DNA of 64,000 nt from Piscinibacter gummiphilus (GTDB lineage Bacteria > Pseudomonadota > Gammaproteobacteria > Burkholderiales > Burkholderiaceae_C), in the NCBI RefSeq assembly GCF_032681285.1, contig NZ_CP136336.1, positions 5,505,001 to 5,569,000 on the forward strand, in the 5' to 3' direction. The notes beneath the pieces are model-generated. The model saw nothing but the letters and a program-made list of their open reading frames with translations. It had not been told where the DNA came from and did not search any database. The position numbers and the translations under genes were made by a program. This document shows positions 18,659 through 26,384 of the stretch, piece by piece. Within the stretch, counting starts at the first letter, position 1. The number at the start of each line of letters is the position of its first letter.

Positions 18659-19426
18659 TCAGAGCTGGACGGCCGTTTCGCCGATGCCGTCGAACAGCAC
18701 CCGCACCGCATCGCCGGCCTGCGCCTCTAGCGCGCCGCACCAGGTGCCGGTGGTGACCACCGTGCCGGCCGGCAGCGTGGCGCCGTCGGCGGTGGCGTGC
18801 CGCAGCCAGGCCGCGAGCACGTAGGCCGGGTCGCCCAGCGTGTGCGTGCCGCGGTACTCATGCACCGCGCCGCCGATGTGCACCTCGCAGCGCTGCTGCG
18901 ACCAGTCGCGCTTCGCGTCGAACGGCACCCACGCGCCCAGCACCAGCGCACCGTGCGATTGCAGGTCGGCCAGGCGCAAGAGCGGCGGCGCCTGCACCGA
19001 CTGCACCCAGCGCGAGTCGACGATCTCGATGCTCACGCACATGGCGTCGACCAGCGCCGGGGCGTTCGCCTTGTCGAGCGTCGCCGCCAGGTCGGCATCG
19101 ACCGCGCGGCCGAGCCGCAGCGCGATCTCGGCTTCGATGAGGCGCAGGCGAAAGGGCCACGGCCGGGCGTCGGCCGGGCTTTGCCACACGCCAGTCGGTG
19201 GCAGCGGCGAGTGGCCGAGCCCGGCACTGCGCGAGGCGCCACCCGACTTCCAGTTGAGCGCCACGCCGTCGGCGTCGAACCAGCCCAGCTCGTTGGCCAC
19301 CGCCGTCTGCACGAGGTAGGCGTCGTCGGGCGCGACGAGGGCTTTCGCAAGCGGCGCGGCATCCGCCGCTTGCAAGGTACGACGGGCGTTCAACAGCGCT
19401 TCGACAACGGCATCGGTCGCAGACAT
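18659..19426 (-). CDS. 2-keto-4-pentenoate hydratase-like protein (FAH family)
   Basis: A 255-residue protein resembling 2-oxopent-4-enoate hydratases (MhpD/XylJ/DmpE-like) within the fumarylacetoacetate hydrolase superfamily. Marks include LNWKSGG near residue 54, EAEIALRLGR (about 97-106), VSIEIVDSRW (about 130-139) and the C-terminal GTVVTTGTWCG. The family adds water to dienols from meta-cleavage of aromatics, or performs related decarboxylations. The start ATG 19426 has AGGAGTGA upstream; the longer frame to 19540 would overlap the preceding gene. It is the last gene of an operon with two membrane proteins (5 bp gap), an odd pairing. No other ring-cleavage genes are near, so the substrate is unclear. 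Confidence 0.82.
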   Translation of the reverse strand: MSATDAVVEALLNARRTLQAADAAPLAKALVAPDDAYLVQTAVANELGWFDADGVALNWKSGGASRSAGLGHSPLPPTGVWQSPADARPWPFRLRLIEAEIALRLGRAVDADLAATLDKANAPALVDAMCVSIEIVDSRWVQSVQAPPLLRLADLQSHGALVLGAWVPFDAKRDWSQQRCEVHIGGAVHEYRGTHTLGDPAYVLAAWLRHATADGATLPAGTVVTTGTWCGALEAQAGDAVRVLFDGIGETAVQL

Positions 19427-19431
19427 CTCTC

Positions 19432-21054
19432 TCACTCCTTCACAGACTTGATCGGGCGCAGCGTCTCGTCGGCCATGCCCACCAGCAGCGCACGCCCATC
19501 GGGCATCACGCGGAACTCGCCGAAGCGGGCCTTGGCCCACAGCTCGGCCTCACCCTCGCGGAAGAACCACGCATCGCTCACGAGGATCCAGCCGCCGCCC
19601 TTGGGCGTCAATTCAAACAGGAACTCATCCGGCCCCAGCACCTCCCCGGGCCGGGCCACGCGGTGCAAGGCGGCCACACCCCGCGCGTCGCGCCGGGCCA
19701 CCACCTTGGGCCGCTCGGCGGTGGCCGAGGGCGGCGCATCGAGCAGCGCCACCGGCACGATGAAGTTGAGCCGCATGTAGTCGCCCTGCATCAGCGAGCG
19801 TGGGTCGACCGGCGCGAGCGCCACGAACACCGGCTGGCCGCGCGCGATCAACTCCTGCTTCTGCCAGATGGCGCTGGCCGCAACGAGCAAGGTGATCGCC
19901 GTTGCGCCACCCACGTACCACGCATGCCGGCCGAGTGGCGCGCGGGCCACCTCAGCCGCCGGCTCGCGCGGCGCGCGCAGCCACCATACCACCGCCCCCA
20001 CCACCGCCCCCACGGCCACCAGCACCAGAGCCTTGGTCGCGAGGTCCCAGGCCAGCGCGTAGTAGAAGGCGCCGACGATCCATGCCGCCGCCACGCCGGC
20101 CAGCGCCGCCAGCCGCCAACGCCGCTCGACGAGCAACACCGCCAGCGCGAAGAGCGCCCCGCCGAGCGTCGCCATGAAGAACGACAGAGCCGCCGCACAC
20201 ACCGCGACGGCCACGAGCGCCGGGTGGCGTGCCCCCCGCCACGCACGCCAGACCCACGCCACGGCGAGCAAGGCCAGCACGGCGCTCGCGCCCCGCAGCA
20301 CCTGCATCACCCCCGGGCCCCGCCCCGCCGTGGCGCCCACCTCGCGCGCCACCTCGCCCGCGAGGCCTCCCCCCATCACGCCGCCCACGAGGAAGGTCAT
20401 GCCGGCGAGCGCCGCCAGGCCGACCAGCACCGTGAGCCACCAGCCCGAGAGCAGCGATTCGAGCGCCGCCCCGCGCCGCCGCCACACGCCGGGCCACCAC
20501 GGGGCCGTGCAGGCGATGGCGAGCAGCAGGTGGCACACCGTCCACATCAGCTCGGCCGAGTGCCAGCGGAACCATCCGCGCGGCTCCACCAGCGAGAGCC
20601 CCACCAGCGAGGCCGCCGCCACACCCAGCAGTGCCTGCAGCCACGCCTGCCGCAGCCCGAGCGCGAGGCCGATGGCCACCGCCGCCATCGCGAGCGAGGC
20701 TGCCGCATGCGGCAGGTGCTGGTAGAGGCCGAAGCCCAGCGCCCCGCCGCCCACCAGCACGCCGGGCACTGCCAGCTGCTCGATGAAGAGCGGCACCTGC
20801 GCCGAGCGCAGCACCACGGCCGAGCCGACGAGCAGCAACACGCCCACGAAGTAGGGGCCGACCGGGTTGTTGAGGATGGGTCCGAGCAGCAGGCCCACCA
20901 CGCCCAGCAGCGGCAGTGCGGCGAGCCACGCGCCCAGCGCCGTCAGCAGCACCACCGGCCAGGGCCGCTGCTCGCCCCCGGGCCGTGCGGCGCCCTCGGG
21001 CAGCAGCCGCTCGGCGCGGGCCCGCGCCACCGTCTCGTCGAGCGCGTCATGCAT
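19432..21054 (-). CDS. DUF4401/GDYXXLXY domain multi-pass membrane protein
   Basis: A 540-residue inner-membrane protein of unknown function. After a short charged N-terminus (about residues 1-30) there are many hydrophobic helices between about 33 and 400 (DUF4401-like). The C-terminal soluble part carries the motif GDYMRLNF (about residue 427), which defines the GDYXXLXY family. In other genomes these two parts can be separate neighbours of DUF2157 genes; here they are one chain. ATG 21054 overlaps the stop of the DUF2157 gene by eight bases, implying translational coupling. The last motif domain may face the periplasm. No catalytic residues are evident. Confidence 0.85.
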   Translation of the reverse strand: MHDALDETVARARAERLLPEGAARPGGEQRPWPVVLLTALGAWLAALPLLGVVGLLLGPILNNPVGPYFVGVLLLVGSAVVLRSAQVPLFIEQLAVPGVLVGGGALGFGLYQHLPHAAASLAMAAVAIGLALGLRQAWLQALLGVAAASLVGLSLVEPRGWFRWHSAELMWTVCHLLLAIACTAPWWPGVWRRRGAALESLLSGWWLTVLVGLAALAGMTFLVGGVMGGGLAGEVAREVGATAGRGPGVMQVLRGASAVLALLAVAWVWRAWRGARHPALVAVAVCAAALSFFMATLGGALFALAVLLVERRWRLAALAGVAAAWIVGAFYYALAWDLATKALVLVAVGAVVGAVVWWLRAPREPAAEVARAPLGRHAWYVGGATAITLLVAASAIWQKQELIARGQPVFVALAPVDPRSLMQGDYMRLNFIVPVALLDAPPSATAERPKVVARRDARGVAALHRVARPGEVLGPDEFLFELTPKGGGWILVSDAWFFREGEAELWAKARFGEFRVMPDGRALLVGMADETLRPIKSVKE

Positions 21055-22036
21055 GGCCCGTCTCCTGCGCGTGCTCGGTCGCATGGCGACGCGAGAGCTT
21101 GAGCACGCCGCTCACCGTGGCCGCCAGCAGCCCCGCCGCCACCATGCCCAGCACGAAGAGCGAGCCGATCGCCTCGCCGCGCATGTCGCGGAACAGGAAC
21201 CTCGCCAGACCGCACACCAGCAAGGTGTTGAGGCCGAGCGCCACCGCACTGAGTGCGAAGACGTCGAAGCTGTGGCGCTGGGCCGCGAGCACCGCGGCCA
21301 CGCCGAGCACCAGCAGGCCGAGCGCGTAGTGCGGTGCCACGTCCTGGTGGAAGAGGCCCCCGAGCGCGGTCGCCGTGACCATCACCACCGCGAGCGTCGC
21401 GGCGCTGCGCAGGCCCCACAGACCCGCGCCGGTGACGCGCCGCATCGGCGCGCTCAGGGCCGCCACGGTGCAGAGCGCGGCGATCCAGGCGAGGCCGTGC
21501 ACGGTGAGGTCACCGGGCTCGACCCGCCAGCGGTGGCCGAGGTGCGCATGGGTCCACAGCGAGATGGCCACCATCACCACCAGCGACCACGGCGCCCACA
21601 GCACGTCGCTGCGCGCACCCAGGCAGAGTGGCACGCCGAGCGCCGCCCACAGCGCGAAGAGCTGCCACGGGTCGGCCCCGGTCTGGTAGGTCTGGCCGAA
21701 ATAGGCGAACAAGGCGCCGATGCCGAGGAACGCCAGCAGCCCGAGCGCCGGCCGCGCGCCGGGGCGCAGCGCAGCGCCCAGGCCCGTCACGCCGACCAGC
21801 GCCATCAGGAGCGCGAAGCGGCCCATGCGGCCGAGCGTGTCCCAGTTGGCGGCGATCCACATCACCACGCCCAGGCCGGTGAGTGCGGCGGCCACCACGG
21901 CCAGGCCGCGCGGCAGCCAGCGTGCGAGCTGCGCGGGTTCTTGCCCCGCACCGCCGAGTGCCAGTAGGCGGCGGCGCTGCGGGTCGTCGAGCCCGTGGGT
22001 GTCGGCCAGGGCCTGCAACGCCCATCGAAGGTTCAT
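21047..22036 (-). CDS. DUF2157 multi-pass membrane protein
   Basis: A 329-residue membrane protein of the DUF2157 family. Residues 1-35 form a soluble head (RWALQALADTHGLDDPQ...), followed by about nine hydrophobic helices from about residue 48 onward, with family marks WIAANWDTLGR and GALFAYFGQTYQTGADPW. The C-terminus is short and basic. ATG 22036 is supported by GGAGGA upstream; the longer frame to 22204 would run into the divergent CBS gene. It is first of a three-gene operon with the GDYXXLXY protein and a hydratase. DUF2157 and GDYXXLXY proteins are recurrent partners and probably form a complex; its role is unknown. Confidence 0.85.
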   Translation of the reverse strand: MNLRWALQALADTHGLDDPQRRRLLALGGAGQEPAQLARWLPRGLAVVAAALTGLGVVMWIAANWDTLGRMGRFALLMALVGVTGLGAALRPGARPALGLLAFLGIGALFAYFGQTYQTGADPWQLFALWAALGVPLCLGARSDVLWAPWSLVVMVAISLWTHAHLGHRWRVEPGDLTVHGLAWIAALCTVAALSAPMRRVTGAGLWGLRSAATLAVVMVTATALGGLFHQDVAPHYALGLLVLGVAAVLAAQRHSFDVFALSAVALGLNTLLVCGLARFLFRDMRGEAIGSLFVLGMVAAGLLAATVSGVLKLSRRHATEHAQETGHA

Positions 22037-22172
22037 GCGTCTGTCCTCCAGCTTGGTGGCGCGCATCTTCGCAGAGGCTGTCGGAAGGCTCCCACACCAC
22101 CCGGCGGCCCGCGCCGACTGACCGGCGCCGAAGCGCTTTCCATACTGGCCCGACATTCCACGAGGAGACCTC

Positions 22173-22613
22173 ATGCCCAAGATCGCTTCCGTCATCACCC
22201 GCAACGTCGTGGTGGTGCGCCCCGACGAAACCCTGCAGCGCGCGGCCGAGCTGATGAGCCGGCTCGACGTGGGCGCCCTGCCCGTCTACGACGGCCAGGG
22301 CCTGGTCGGCATCGTGACCGACCGCGACATCACCGTGCGCGCCACCGCCTACAACAAGCGCCCCGACGAGACGCTGGTGGGCGACGTGATGAGCGAGCAG
22401 ACCCTCTCGTGCACCGAGCACGACGAGATCGACGATGTGGCGCACATGATGGGCGAGGCCCAGGTGCGCCGGCTGCCGGTGCTCAACCGCGAAGGCGAGA
22501 TCGTCGGCATCGTCTCGCTCGGCGACCTCGCCACCCGCCAGGAGGCGGAAGACCTCGACCACACGCTGCGCGACATCTCGCAGCCGAGCGACCAGGCCAT
22601 TCAGCTGGCGTGA
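22173..22613 (+). CDS. CBS domain-containing protein
   Basis: A 146-residue protein made almost entirely of one CBS pair (about residues 8-63 and 74-130), ending in a short acidic tail. The repeats show VGALPVYDGQGLVGIVTDRDI and RRLPVLNREGEIVGIVSLGDLA. Such stand-alone CBS pairs bind adenine nucleotides and are linked to stress responses or to regulating a partner enzyme or channel. AGGAGA lies just before ATG 22173. It is 30 bp upstream of the YihY gene on the same strand, so the two are probably cotranscribed, and it is divergent from the DUF2157 operon. Confidence 0.9.
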   Translation: MPKIASVITRNVVVVRPDETLQRAAELMSRLDVGALPVYDGQGLVGIVTDRDITVRATAYNKRPDETLVGDVMSEQTLSCTEHDEIDDVAHMMGEAQVRRLPVLNREGEIVGIVSLGDLATRQEAEDLDHTLRDISQPSDQAIQLA

Positions 22614-22643
22614 CGTGACCGGCATCGCGGAGCGCGTCTCACC

Positions 22644-23561
22644 ATGAAGCTCGCCGCGATGTGGCAACTGGCCAAGAAGGCCGCGGTCTCCTGGCAAGAC
22701 GACTACGCGCCCAGCATGGGCGCGGCCCTCGCTTACTACACCACCTTCTCGGCGGCGCCGCTGCTCTTGATCGTGGTGTCGGTCGCGGGCCTGGTGTTTG
22801 GCGCCGAGGCTGCGCGCGGCGAAATCTTTGCGCAGCTGCGGGGCATGCTCGGCGAAGAGGGTGCGGCCGCCATCCAGGGGCTGCTCGAGAGCGTGTCGAA
22901 GCCGAAGGAAGGTGTCTTCGCCACGCTGGTCGGCGTGGTGGTGCTACTGGTGGGCGCCACTACCGTGTTCGCCGAGCTGCAGGACGCGCTCGACCGCATC
23001 TGGCGTGCGCCGGTGCGCCAACGCAGCAGCGGGCTGTGGTCGCTCCTGCGTGCGCGCGTGCTCTCGTTCGGCATGATCATGGGCATCGGCTTCGTGCTCA
23101 TGGTCTCGCTGGTGGTGAGTGCGGCGCTGTCGGCGCTCGGCAACTGGTGGGCGCCGCTCTTCGGTGCGTGGGAGGTGACGCTGCAGCTCGTCAACCTGCT
23201 GGTGAGCTTCGGCCTCGTCACGCTCATCTTCGCGATGATCTACAAGATCATGCCGCGCGTGAAAGTGGAGTGGCGCGATGTGTGGATCGGCGCAGCCGTC
23301 ACCTCGCTGCTCTTTTCCATCGGCAAGCTCCTGATCGGGCTCTACATCGGCAAGAGCGGCATCACCTCCGGCTTCGGCGCGGCCGGCTCGCTGGCGGTGG
23401 TGCTGGTGTGGGTGTACTACTCGGCGCAGATCTTCCTGCTCGGTGCCGAATTCACCTGGGTCTATGCACACAGCCACGGCTCGCGCCGCGGCGAGCCGAC
23501 GCCCGAGCCTGAGATCAGCCGAACGAACGAGCCGCGGCAAGCCCGCCCAGCCGCGACGTGA
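22644..23561 (+). CDS. YihY/BrkB family inner-membrane protein
   Basis: A 305-residue membrane protein of the YihY/virulence factor BrkB family (once called ribonuclease BN, now known not to be an RNase). It shows SMGAALAYYTTFSAAPLLLI at the first helix (about residues 25-44), about six membrane spans, LDRIWRAP in a loop and GAAGSLAVVLVWVYYSAQI near the end, the strongest family marks. The C-terminal 25 residues are polar and Arg/Pro-rich. Function is not settled; transport or envelope roles are proposed. Its last 47 bases overlap the end of the convergent flavoprotein gene. Confidence 0.9.
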   Translation: MKLAAMWQLAKKAAVSWQDDYAPSMGAALAYYTTFSAAPLLLIVVSVAGLVFGAEAARGEIFAQLRGMLGEEGAAAIQGLLESVSKPKEGVFATLVGVVVLLVGATTVFAELQDALDRIWRAPVRQRSSGLWSLLRARVLSFGMIMGIGFVLMVSLVVSAALSALGNWWAPLFGAWEVTLQLVNLLVSFGLVTLIFAMIYKIMPRVKVEWRDVWIGAAVTSLLFSIGKLLIGLYIGKSGITSGFGAAGSLAVVLVWVYYSAQIFLLGAEFTWVYAHSHGSRRGEPTPEPEISRTNEPRQARPAAT

Positions 23562-24453
23562 TCTCGAAGAACTGCGCCACCGTCTCGTCGATGATCTCCT
23601 GCGCGGTCTTCACGCGGTCGATCAACGCGGCGCTCTGGCCGGCCAACGCGGGCGCGGCCTCCATGTCGCCCTCGAAATAGACGCCGCGGATGCCTTTGAG
23701 TGCATCCGGCGCCATCACACCTTCTTCGTAGATCGCGAGCGTGCGCTGCGACTTCAGCGCGCGGATGCACGGCGTCGACTTCTTGTTGAGCACCAGCGTG
23801 CCGGTGTCCTTCGCGTCGACGATGGCCTGCTTGTAGTTGGCATGCACCGGGCTCTCGGCACAGCTCACGAAGCGGGTGCCCATCTGCACCGCCTCGGCGC
23901 CGAGTGCAAACGCCGCCGCCATGCCACGCCCGTCGCAGATGCCGCCGGCGGCAATCAGCGGCACGTCGGTGCGCGCACGGATGGCCTGCAGCAGCACGAG
24001 GGTCGACACCTCCTCCGGGTTCTTGAAGCCGCCGCCCTCGGCGCCTTCGACCACCAGGCCGTCGATGCCGGCGTCCACGCATTTCATCGCCGCGTCGACC
24101 GTGGGCACCGCGTGGTAGACGGTGATGCCGGCATCCTTCAGCGGCGCGATGAACTTGGCCGGGCTGCCGGCCGAGGTCGTCACGAACTTGACGCCGCTCG
24201 CGCAGACGAACTTCAGCATCGCGTCGTCTTTCAGGAAGCGGATCGGCAGGTTCACGCCGAACGGCAGCCCGGTGGCGCGCATCTTCGTGATCTCGGCCTG
24301 GCAGTTCTCGGTTTCGCCTGACGACGTCTCAATGATGCCCAGGCCGCCCGCGCGCGAGACGGCCGAGGCGAGCGGGGTGCGGGCGATCCAGCCCATCGGG
24401 GCCTGCAGGATCGGGTAGGTGGCGCCGGTGTGCGCGAGGACTCGGTTTGTCAT
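23515..24453 (-). CDS. NAD(P)H-dependent flavin oxidoreductase, nitronate monooxygenase-like
   Basis: A 312-residue TIM-barrel flavoprotein of the 2-nitropropane dioxygenase/nitronate monooxygenase superfamily. Landmarks: the N-terminal YPILQAPMGWI (about residues 13-23), FGVNL (about 68), TTSAGSP, EGAEGGG (about 140) and PLIAAGGICDGRGMAAAFALGAEAVQMGTRF (in two adjoining parts about 165-195), which forms the phosphate-binding site for FMN. Substrate could be nitronates, quinones (NADH:quinone reductase subgroup) or enoyl compounds. ATG 24453 aligns with the family; the frame continues upstream. The gene follows a LysR regulator on the same strand (57 bp) and overlaps the YihY gene end by 47 bp. 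Confidence 0.88.
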   Translation of the reverse strand: MTNRVLAHTGATYPILQAPMGWIARTPLASAVSRAGGLGIIETSSGETENCQAEITKMRATGLPFGVNLPIRFLKDDAMLKFVCASGVKFVTTSAGSPAKFIAPLKDAGITVYHAVPTVDAAMKCVDAGIDGLVVEGAEGGGFKNPEEVSTLVLLQAIRARTDVPLIAAGGICDGRGMAAAFALGAEAVQMGTRFVSCAESPVHANYKQAIVDAKDTGTLVLNKKSTPCIRALKSQRTLAIYEEGVMAPDALKGIRGVYFEGDMEAAPALAGQSAALIDRVKTAQEIIDETVAQFFEITSRLGGLAAARSFG

Positions 24454-24510
24454 GCCGGCGATTCTGGCGAGGCACCTCGCCCTCACCTGTCGCCTGCGTT
24501 ACCCGGCCGC

Positions 24511-25383
24511 TCAGGAGACCATCATCAGCCGGTGCGCCAAGGGCGAGGGAGAACCCTGGTGCACGCAATGGATCTGCAATCGCAAGGCAAAGGCCTGCGG
24601 CAGCTCGCGCAGCACCACCGGCGCGCCCGCGGGCGGCACCAGGCTCTTTTGCACGAAGGCGAGCCCGAGGCCGGCCGCCACCAGGCCCAGCGCGGCGGCG
24701 GGGTCGGCGGCTTCGTAGCGCACGTCGGGCGTCCAGCCGAGGTGGGCGCAAGCGGCGAGCAGCTCCTCGCGCGCCGGCCACGAGAGCGGCGCCACCAGCG
24801 GCTCGCCGCGGAGGTCGAGCGCCTCGGCCGTGGCGAGCGTGTGGCCTGTCGGCACCGCCAGGCGAAACGGCTCTTCCAGCAGCAGGCAGCTCGCCAGGCC
24901 CGACTCGAGCGGCGGCGCGGCGTAGGTGTAGCCGAGGTCCAGCTCGCCACGCTGCAGTGCCGCAAATTGATCGGCCGAGGCGAGGCTGCGCAACTGCAGC
25001 CGCGCCCCCGGCACCTGCTGCTGCAGCGCCTGCAAGGCCTTGCCGATCACGCCGGCATGCACCGCACCGGCCACGTAACCCACCACCAGCGTGCCCAGCT
25101 TGCCGCGGCCGGCGTCGGCGGCGCGCTGCTGCACGCGCTGGGCGTGCGCCAGCAGGGCCCGCGCCTCGGCGAGGAACTCGCGGCCGGCCGGGGTGAGCCT
25201 CAAGCGCTTCTTCTCGCGGGTGAAGAGCGTGAGCCCGAGCCGCGACTCCAGCTGCTGCAGCTGGCGCGACAGCGGCGACTGCGAGATGTGCAGCAGCTCG
25301 GCCGCCTGGCCGACGTTCTCCGTTTCGGCCACCGCAACGAAGTAGCGAAGCTGCTGCAGGTCCAACACGGATGAGACGCCCAT
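24511..25383 (-). CDS. LysR family transcriptional regulator
   Basis: A 290-residue LysR-type regulator of the CynR/CatR/BenM-like subgroup. Residues 7-66 form the winged helix-turn-helix, with NVGQAAELLHISQSPLSRQ the recognition region, followed by a two-lobed effector domain (about 92-290). Spelling near PLSRQLQQLES and TPAGREFL is characteristic. It lies divergent from the DUF6506 gene (86 bp) and upstream of the flavin oxidoreductase on its own strand, so either or both may be controlled. The start ATG 25383 is used; no strong ribosome-binding site is visible. Effector is unknown. Confidence 0.9.
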   Translation of the reverse strand: MGVSSVLDLQQLRYFVAVAETENVGQAAELLHISQSPLSRQLQQLESRLGLTLFTREKKRLRLTPAGREFLAEARALLAHAQRVQQRAADAGRGKLGTLVVGYVAGAVHAGVIGKALQALQQQVPGARLQLRSLASADQFAALQRGELDLGYTYAAPPLESGLASCLLLEEPFRLAVPTGHTLATAEALDLRGEPLVAPLSWPAREELLAACAHLGWTPDVRYEAADPAAALGLVAAGLGLAFVQKSLVPPAGAPVVLRELPQAFALRLQIHCVHQGSPSPLAHRLMMVS

Positions 25384-25427
25384 GGTCTGAACTCAGTCCC
25401 CAACGGTCTTGGACGCGAGTATCAGCG

Positions 25428-25460
25428 TTCCCAAGAATGGTGCCTTCACAAGCTTGGGAA
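25428..25460 (+). promoter_or_regulatory. 8-bp inverted repeat overlapping the DUF6506 ribosome-binding site
   Basis: TTCCCAAG (25428-25435) and CTTGGGAA (25453-25460) are perfect complements separated by 17 bases. The right arm runs into AAGGA, the ribosome-binding site of the gene starting at 25470. It may be a LysR-regulator operator or an RNA hairpin that hides the ribosome-binding site. Confidence 0.45.
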
Positions 25461-25469
25461 GGATTTCAC

Positions 25470-25772
25470 ATGGCGCTCAGCAAGTTCGGCTTCATCGTCA
25501 CCGGCGCACAGCTCGACCCCACCCGCCACCGCCAGGTGATGCAGTCCCCCGCGTTCGAGATGCTGTCGGTGGGCGTGTCCTCACCGTCGCAGGCCCTGGC
25601 GGTCGCCCAGGCGATGGTGGCCGACGGGGTGCAGCTCATCGAGCTGTGCGGCGGTTTCGGCCCGAAGTGGACGGCGCAGGTGCTCGAGGCGGTGGGCCAC
25701 CGGGTGCCGGTCGGGTCGGTGTCGTACGGGCCGGAAAGCCTCGACGCGATGCACATGCTTTTCAAGAATTAG
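25470..25772 (+). CDS. DUF6506 family protein
   Basis: A 100-residue protein resembling the DUF6506 family: an N-terminal strand FGFIVTGAQLDP, a middle VGVSSPSQALAVAQAMVADGVQLIELCGGFG (in two parts) and a C-terminal VPVGSVSYGPESLDAM. The conserved IELCGGFG segment is the clearest mark. The fold is likely a small alpha/beta domain; function is unknown. AAGGA six bases upstream supports ATG 25470. It is divergent from a LysR regulator and is followed 4 bp later by a long hairpin terminator, so it forms its own transcription unit just upstream of the nap operon. Confidence 0.75.
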   Translation: MALSKFGFIVTGAQLDPTRHRQVMQSPAFEMLSVGVSSPSQALAVAQAMVADGVQLIELCGGFGPKWTAQVLEAVGHRVPVGSVSYGPESLDAMHMLFKN

Positions 25773-25776
25773 CAAG

Positions 25777-25821
25777 AAAACCCGCGTCCGCACGCACAAC
25801 CCTGGTGCGAACGCGCGTTTT
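25777..25821 (+). terminator. Long-stem rho-independent terminator after the DUF6506 gene
   Basis: AAAACCCGCGTCCGCAC (25777-25793) pairs, with two mismatches, with GTGCGAACGCGCGTTTT (25805-25821). The T tract at its right end fits termination of the DUF6506 transcript before nap. Confidence 0.65.
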
Positions 25822-25827
25822 GTTGAC

Positions 25828-25847
25828 GGTGCGCAAGCGTGCGCACC
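25828..25847. promoter_or_regulatory. Perfect palindrome upstream of napE, candidate operator
   Basis: GGTGCGCA and TGCGCACC form a perfect 8-bp inverted repeat with a 4-bp spacer, 37 bp before napE. It could be an operator for the nap operon or a short hairpin in its leader. No canonical FNR or NarP/NarL site stands out. Confidence 0.4.
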
Positions 25848-25884
25848 ACAGTTCACGCGACAGTGCCCCAAAAGGAGAAGCTGC

Positions 25885-26046
25885 GTGAGCGATACAACTT
25901 CAGAGGCCCTGACCCGCAAGCAGGAGCGGCGAAGCCTGATCTTCCTGTCGGTGGTGATGGCCCCGGTCCTGGCGGTGGGCATCGTCGCGGGCTACGGCTT
26001 CCTGGTCTGGGTCTACCAGATGTTTGCCGGCCCGCCGGGCGGCTGA
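25885..26046 (+). CDS. napE: Periplasmic nitrate reductase system protein NapE
   Basis: A 53-residue single-span membrane protein, first gene of the nap operon. The sequence has a polar N-terminus with basic residues (RKQERRS, about residues 10-17), then one hydrophobic helix (about 17-45) with FLSVVMAPVLAVGIVAGYGF and WVYQM, typical of NapE. The GTG at 25885 is preceded by AAAGGAG at ideal distance. Its precise role in nitrate reduction is not established; it is a usual member of NapEDABC operons in alpha- and betaproteobacteria. The next gene, napD, starts within 15 bp. Confidence 0.88.
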   Translation: MSDTTSEALTRKQERRSLIFLSVVMAPVLAVGIVAGYGFLVWVYQMFAGPPGG

Positions 26047-26060
26047 GGGTGGAGCCCCGC

Positions 26061-26384
26061 ATGGTCGCCGCCGACCCCGAACTCCACATCACGAGCCTGG
26101 TGGTGCATGCCACCGCGAAACGCGCCCCCGGCATCGCCGCGGCCCTCGACGCCCTGCCCGGCGCGCAGGTGCACGCCGTGACCGAAGGCGGCAAGCTCGT
26201 CGTCACCCTCGAGACCGACACCGCCGACGAGATGCTCGGCCAGATCGGCCGCATCCAGCGCCTGCCCGGCGTGCTGAGCGCGACCGTCGTCTACCAGGCC
26301 ATCGACAGCCTCGAGGCCATGAACCAGTTGATTGAACCGAACAACGAAAGAGAAGGGGTGCCCGATGGCCATCGTCCGTCGTGA
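26061..26384 (+). CDS. napD: NapA maturation chaperone NapD
   Basis: A 107-residue cytoplasmic chaperone of the NapD family, which binds the Tat signal peptide of NapA and holds it until its molybdenum cofactor is inserted. The ferredoxin-like fold shows [15 protein letters not shown] (about residues 6-20), the [18 protein letters not shown] strand pair (about 35-52) and [12 protein letters not shown] (about 73-84). The ATG at 26061 has GGAG upstream; a GTG twelve bases earlier is an alternative. The last 20 bases overlap the start of napA, as expected for coupled chaperone and client. Confidence 0.9.
   Translation: MVAADPELHITSLVVHATAKRAPGIAAALDALPGAQVHAVTEGGKLVVTLETDTADEMLGQIGRIQRLPGVLSATVVYQAIDSLEAMNQLIEPNNEREGVPDGHRPS

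Noticed and set aside
25823..25836. FNR-like box TTGAC-N4-CGCAA upstream of napE
   Set aside because: Only seven of ten key bases match the consensus and it overlaps the stronger palindrome, so I do not call it a site.
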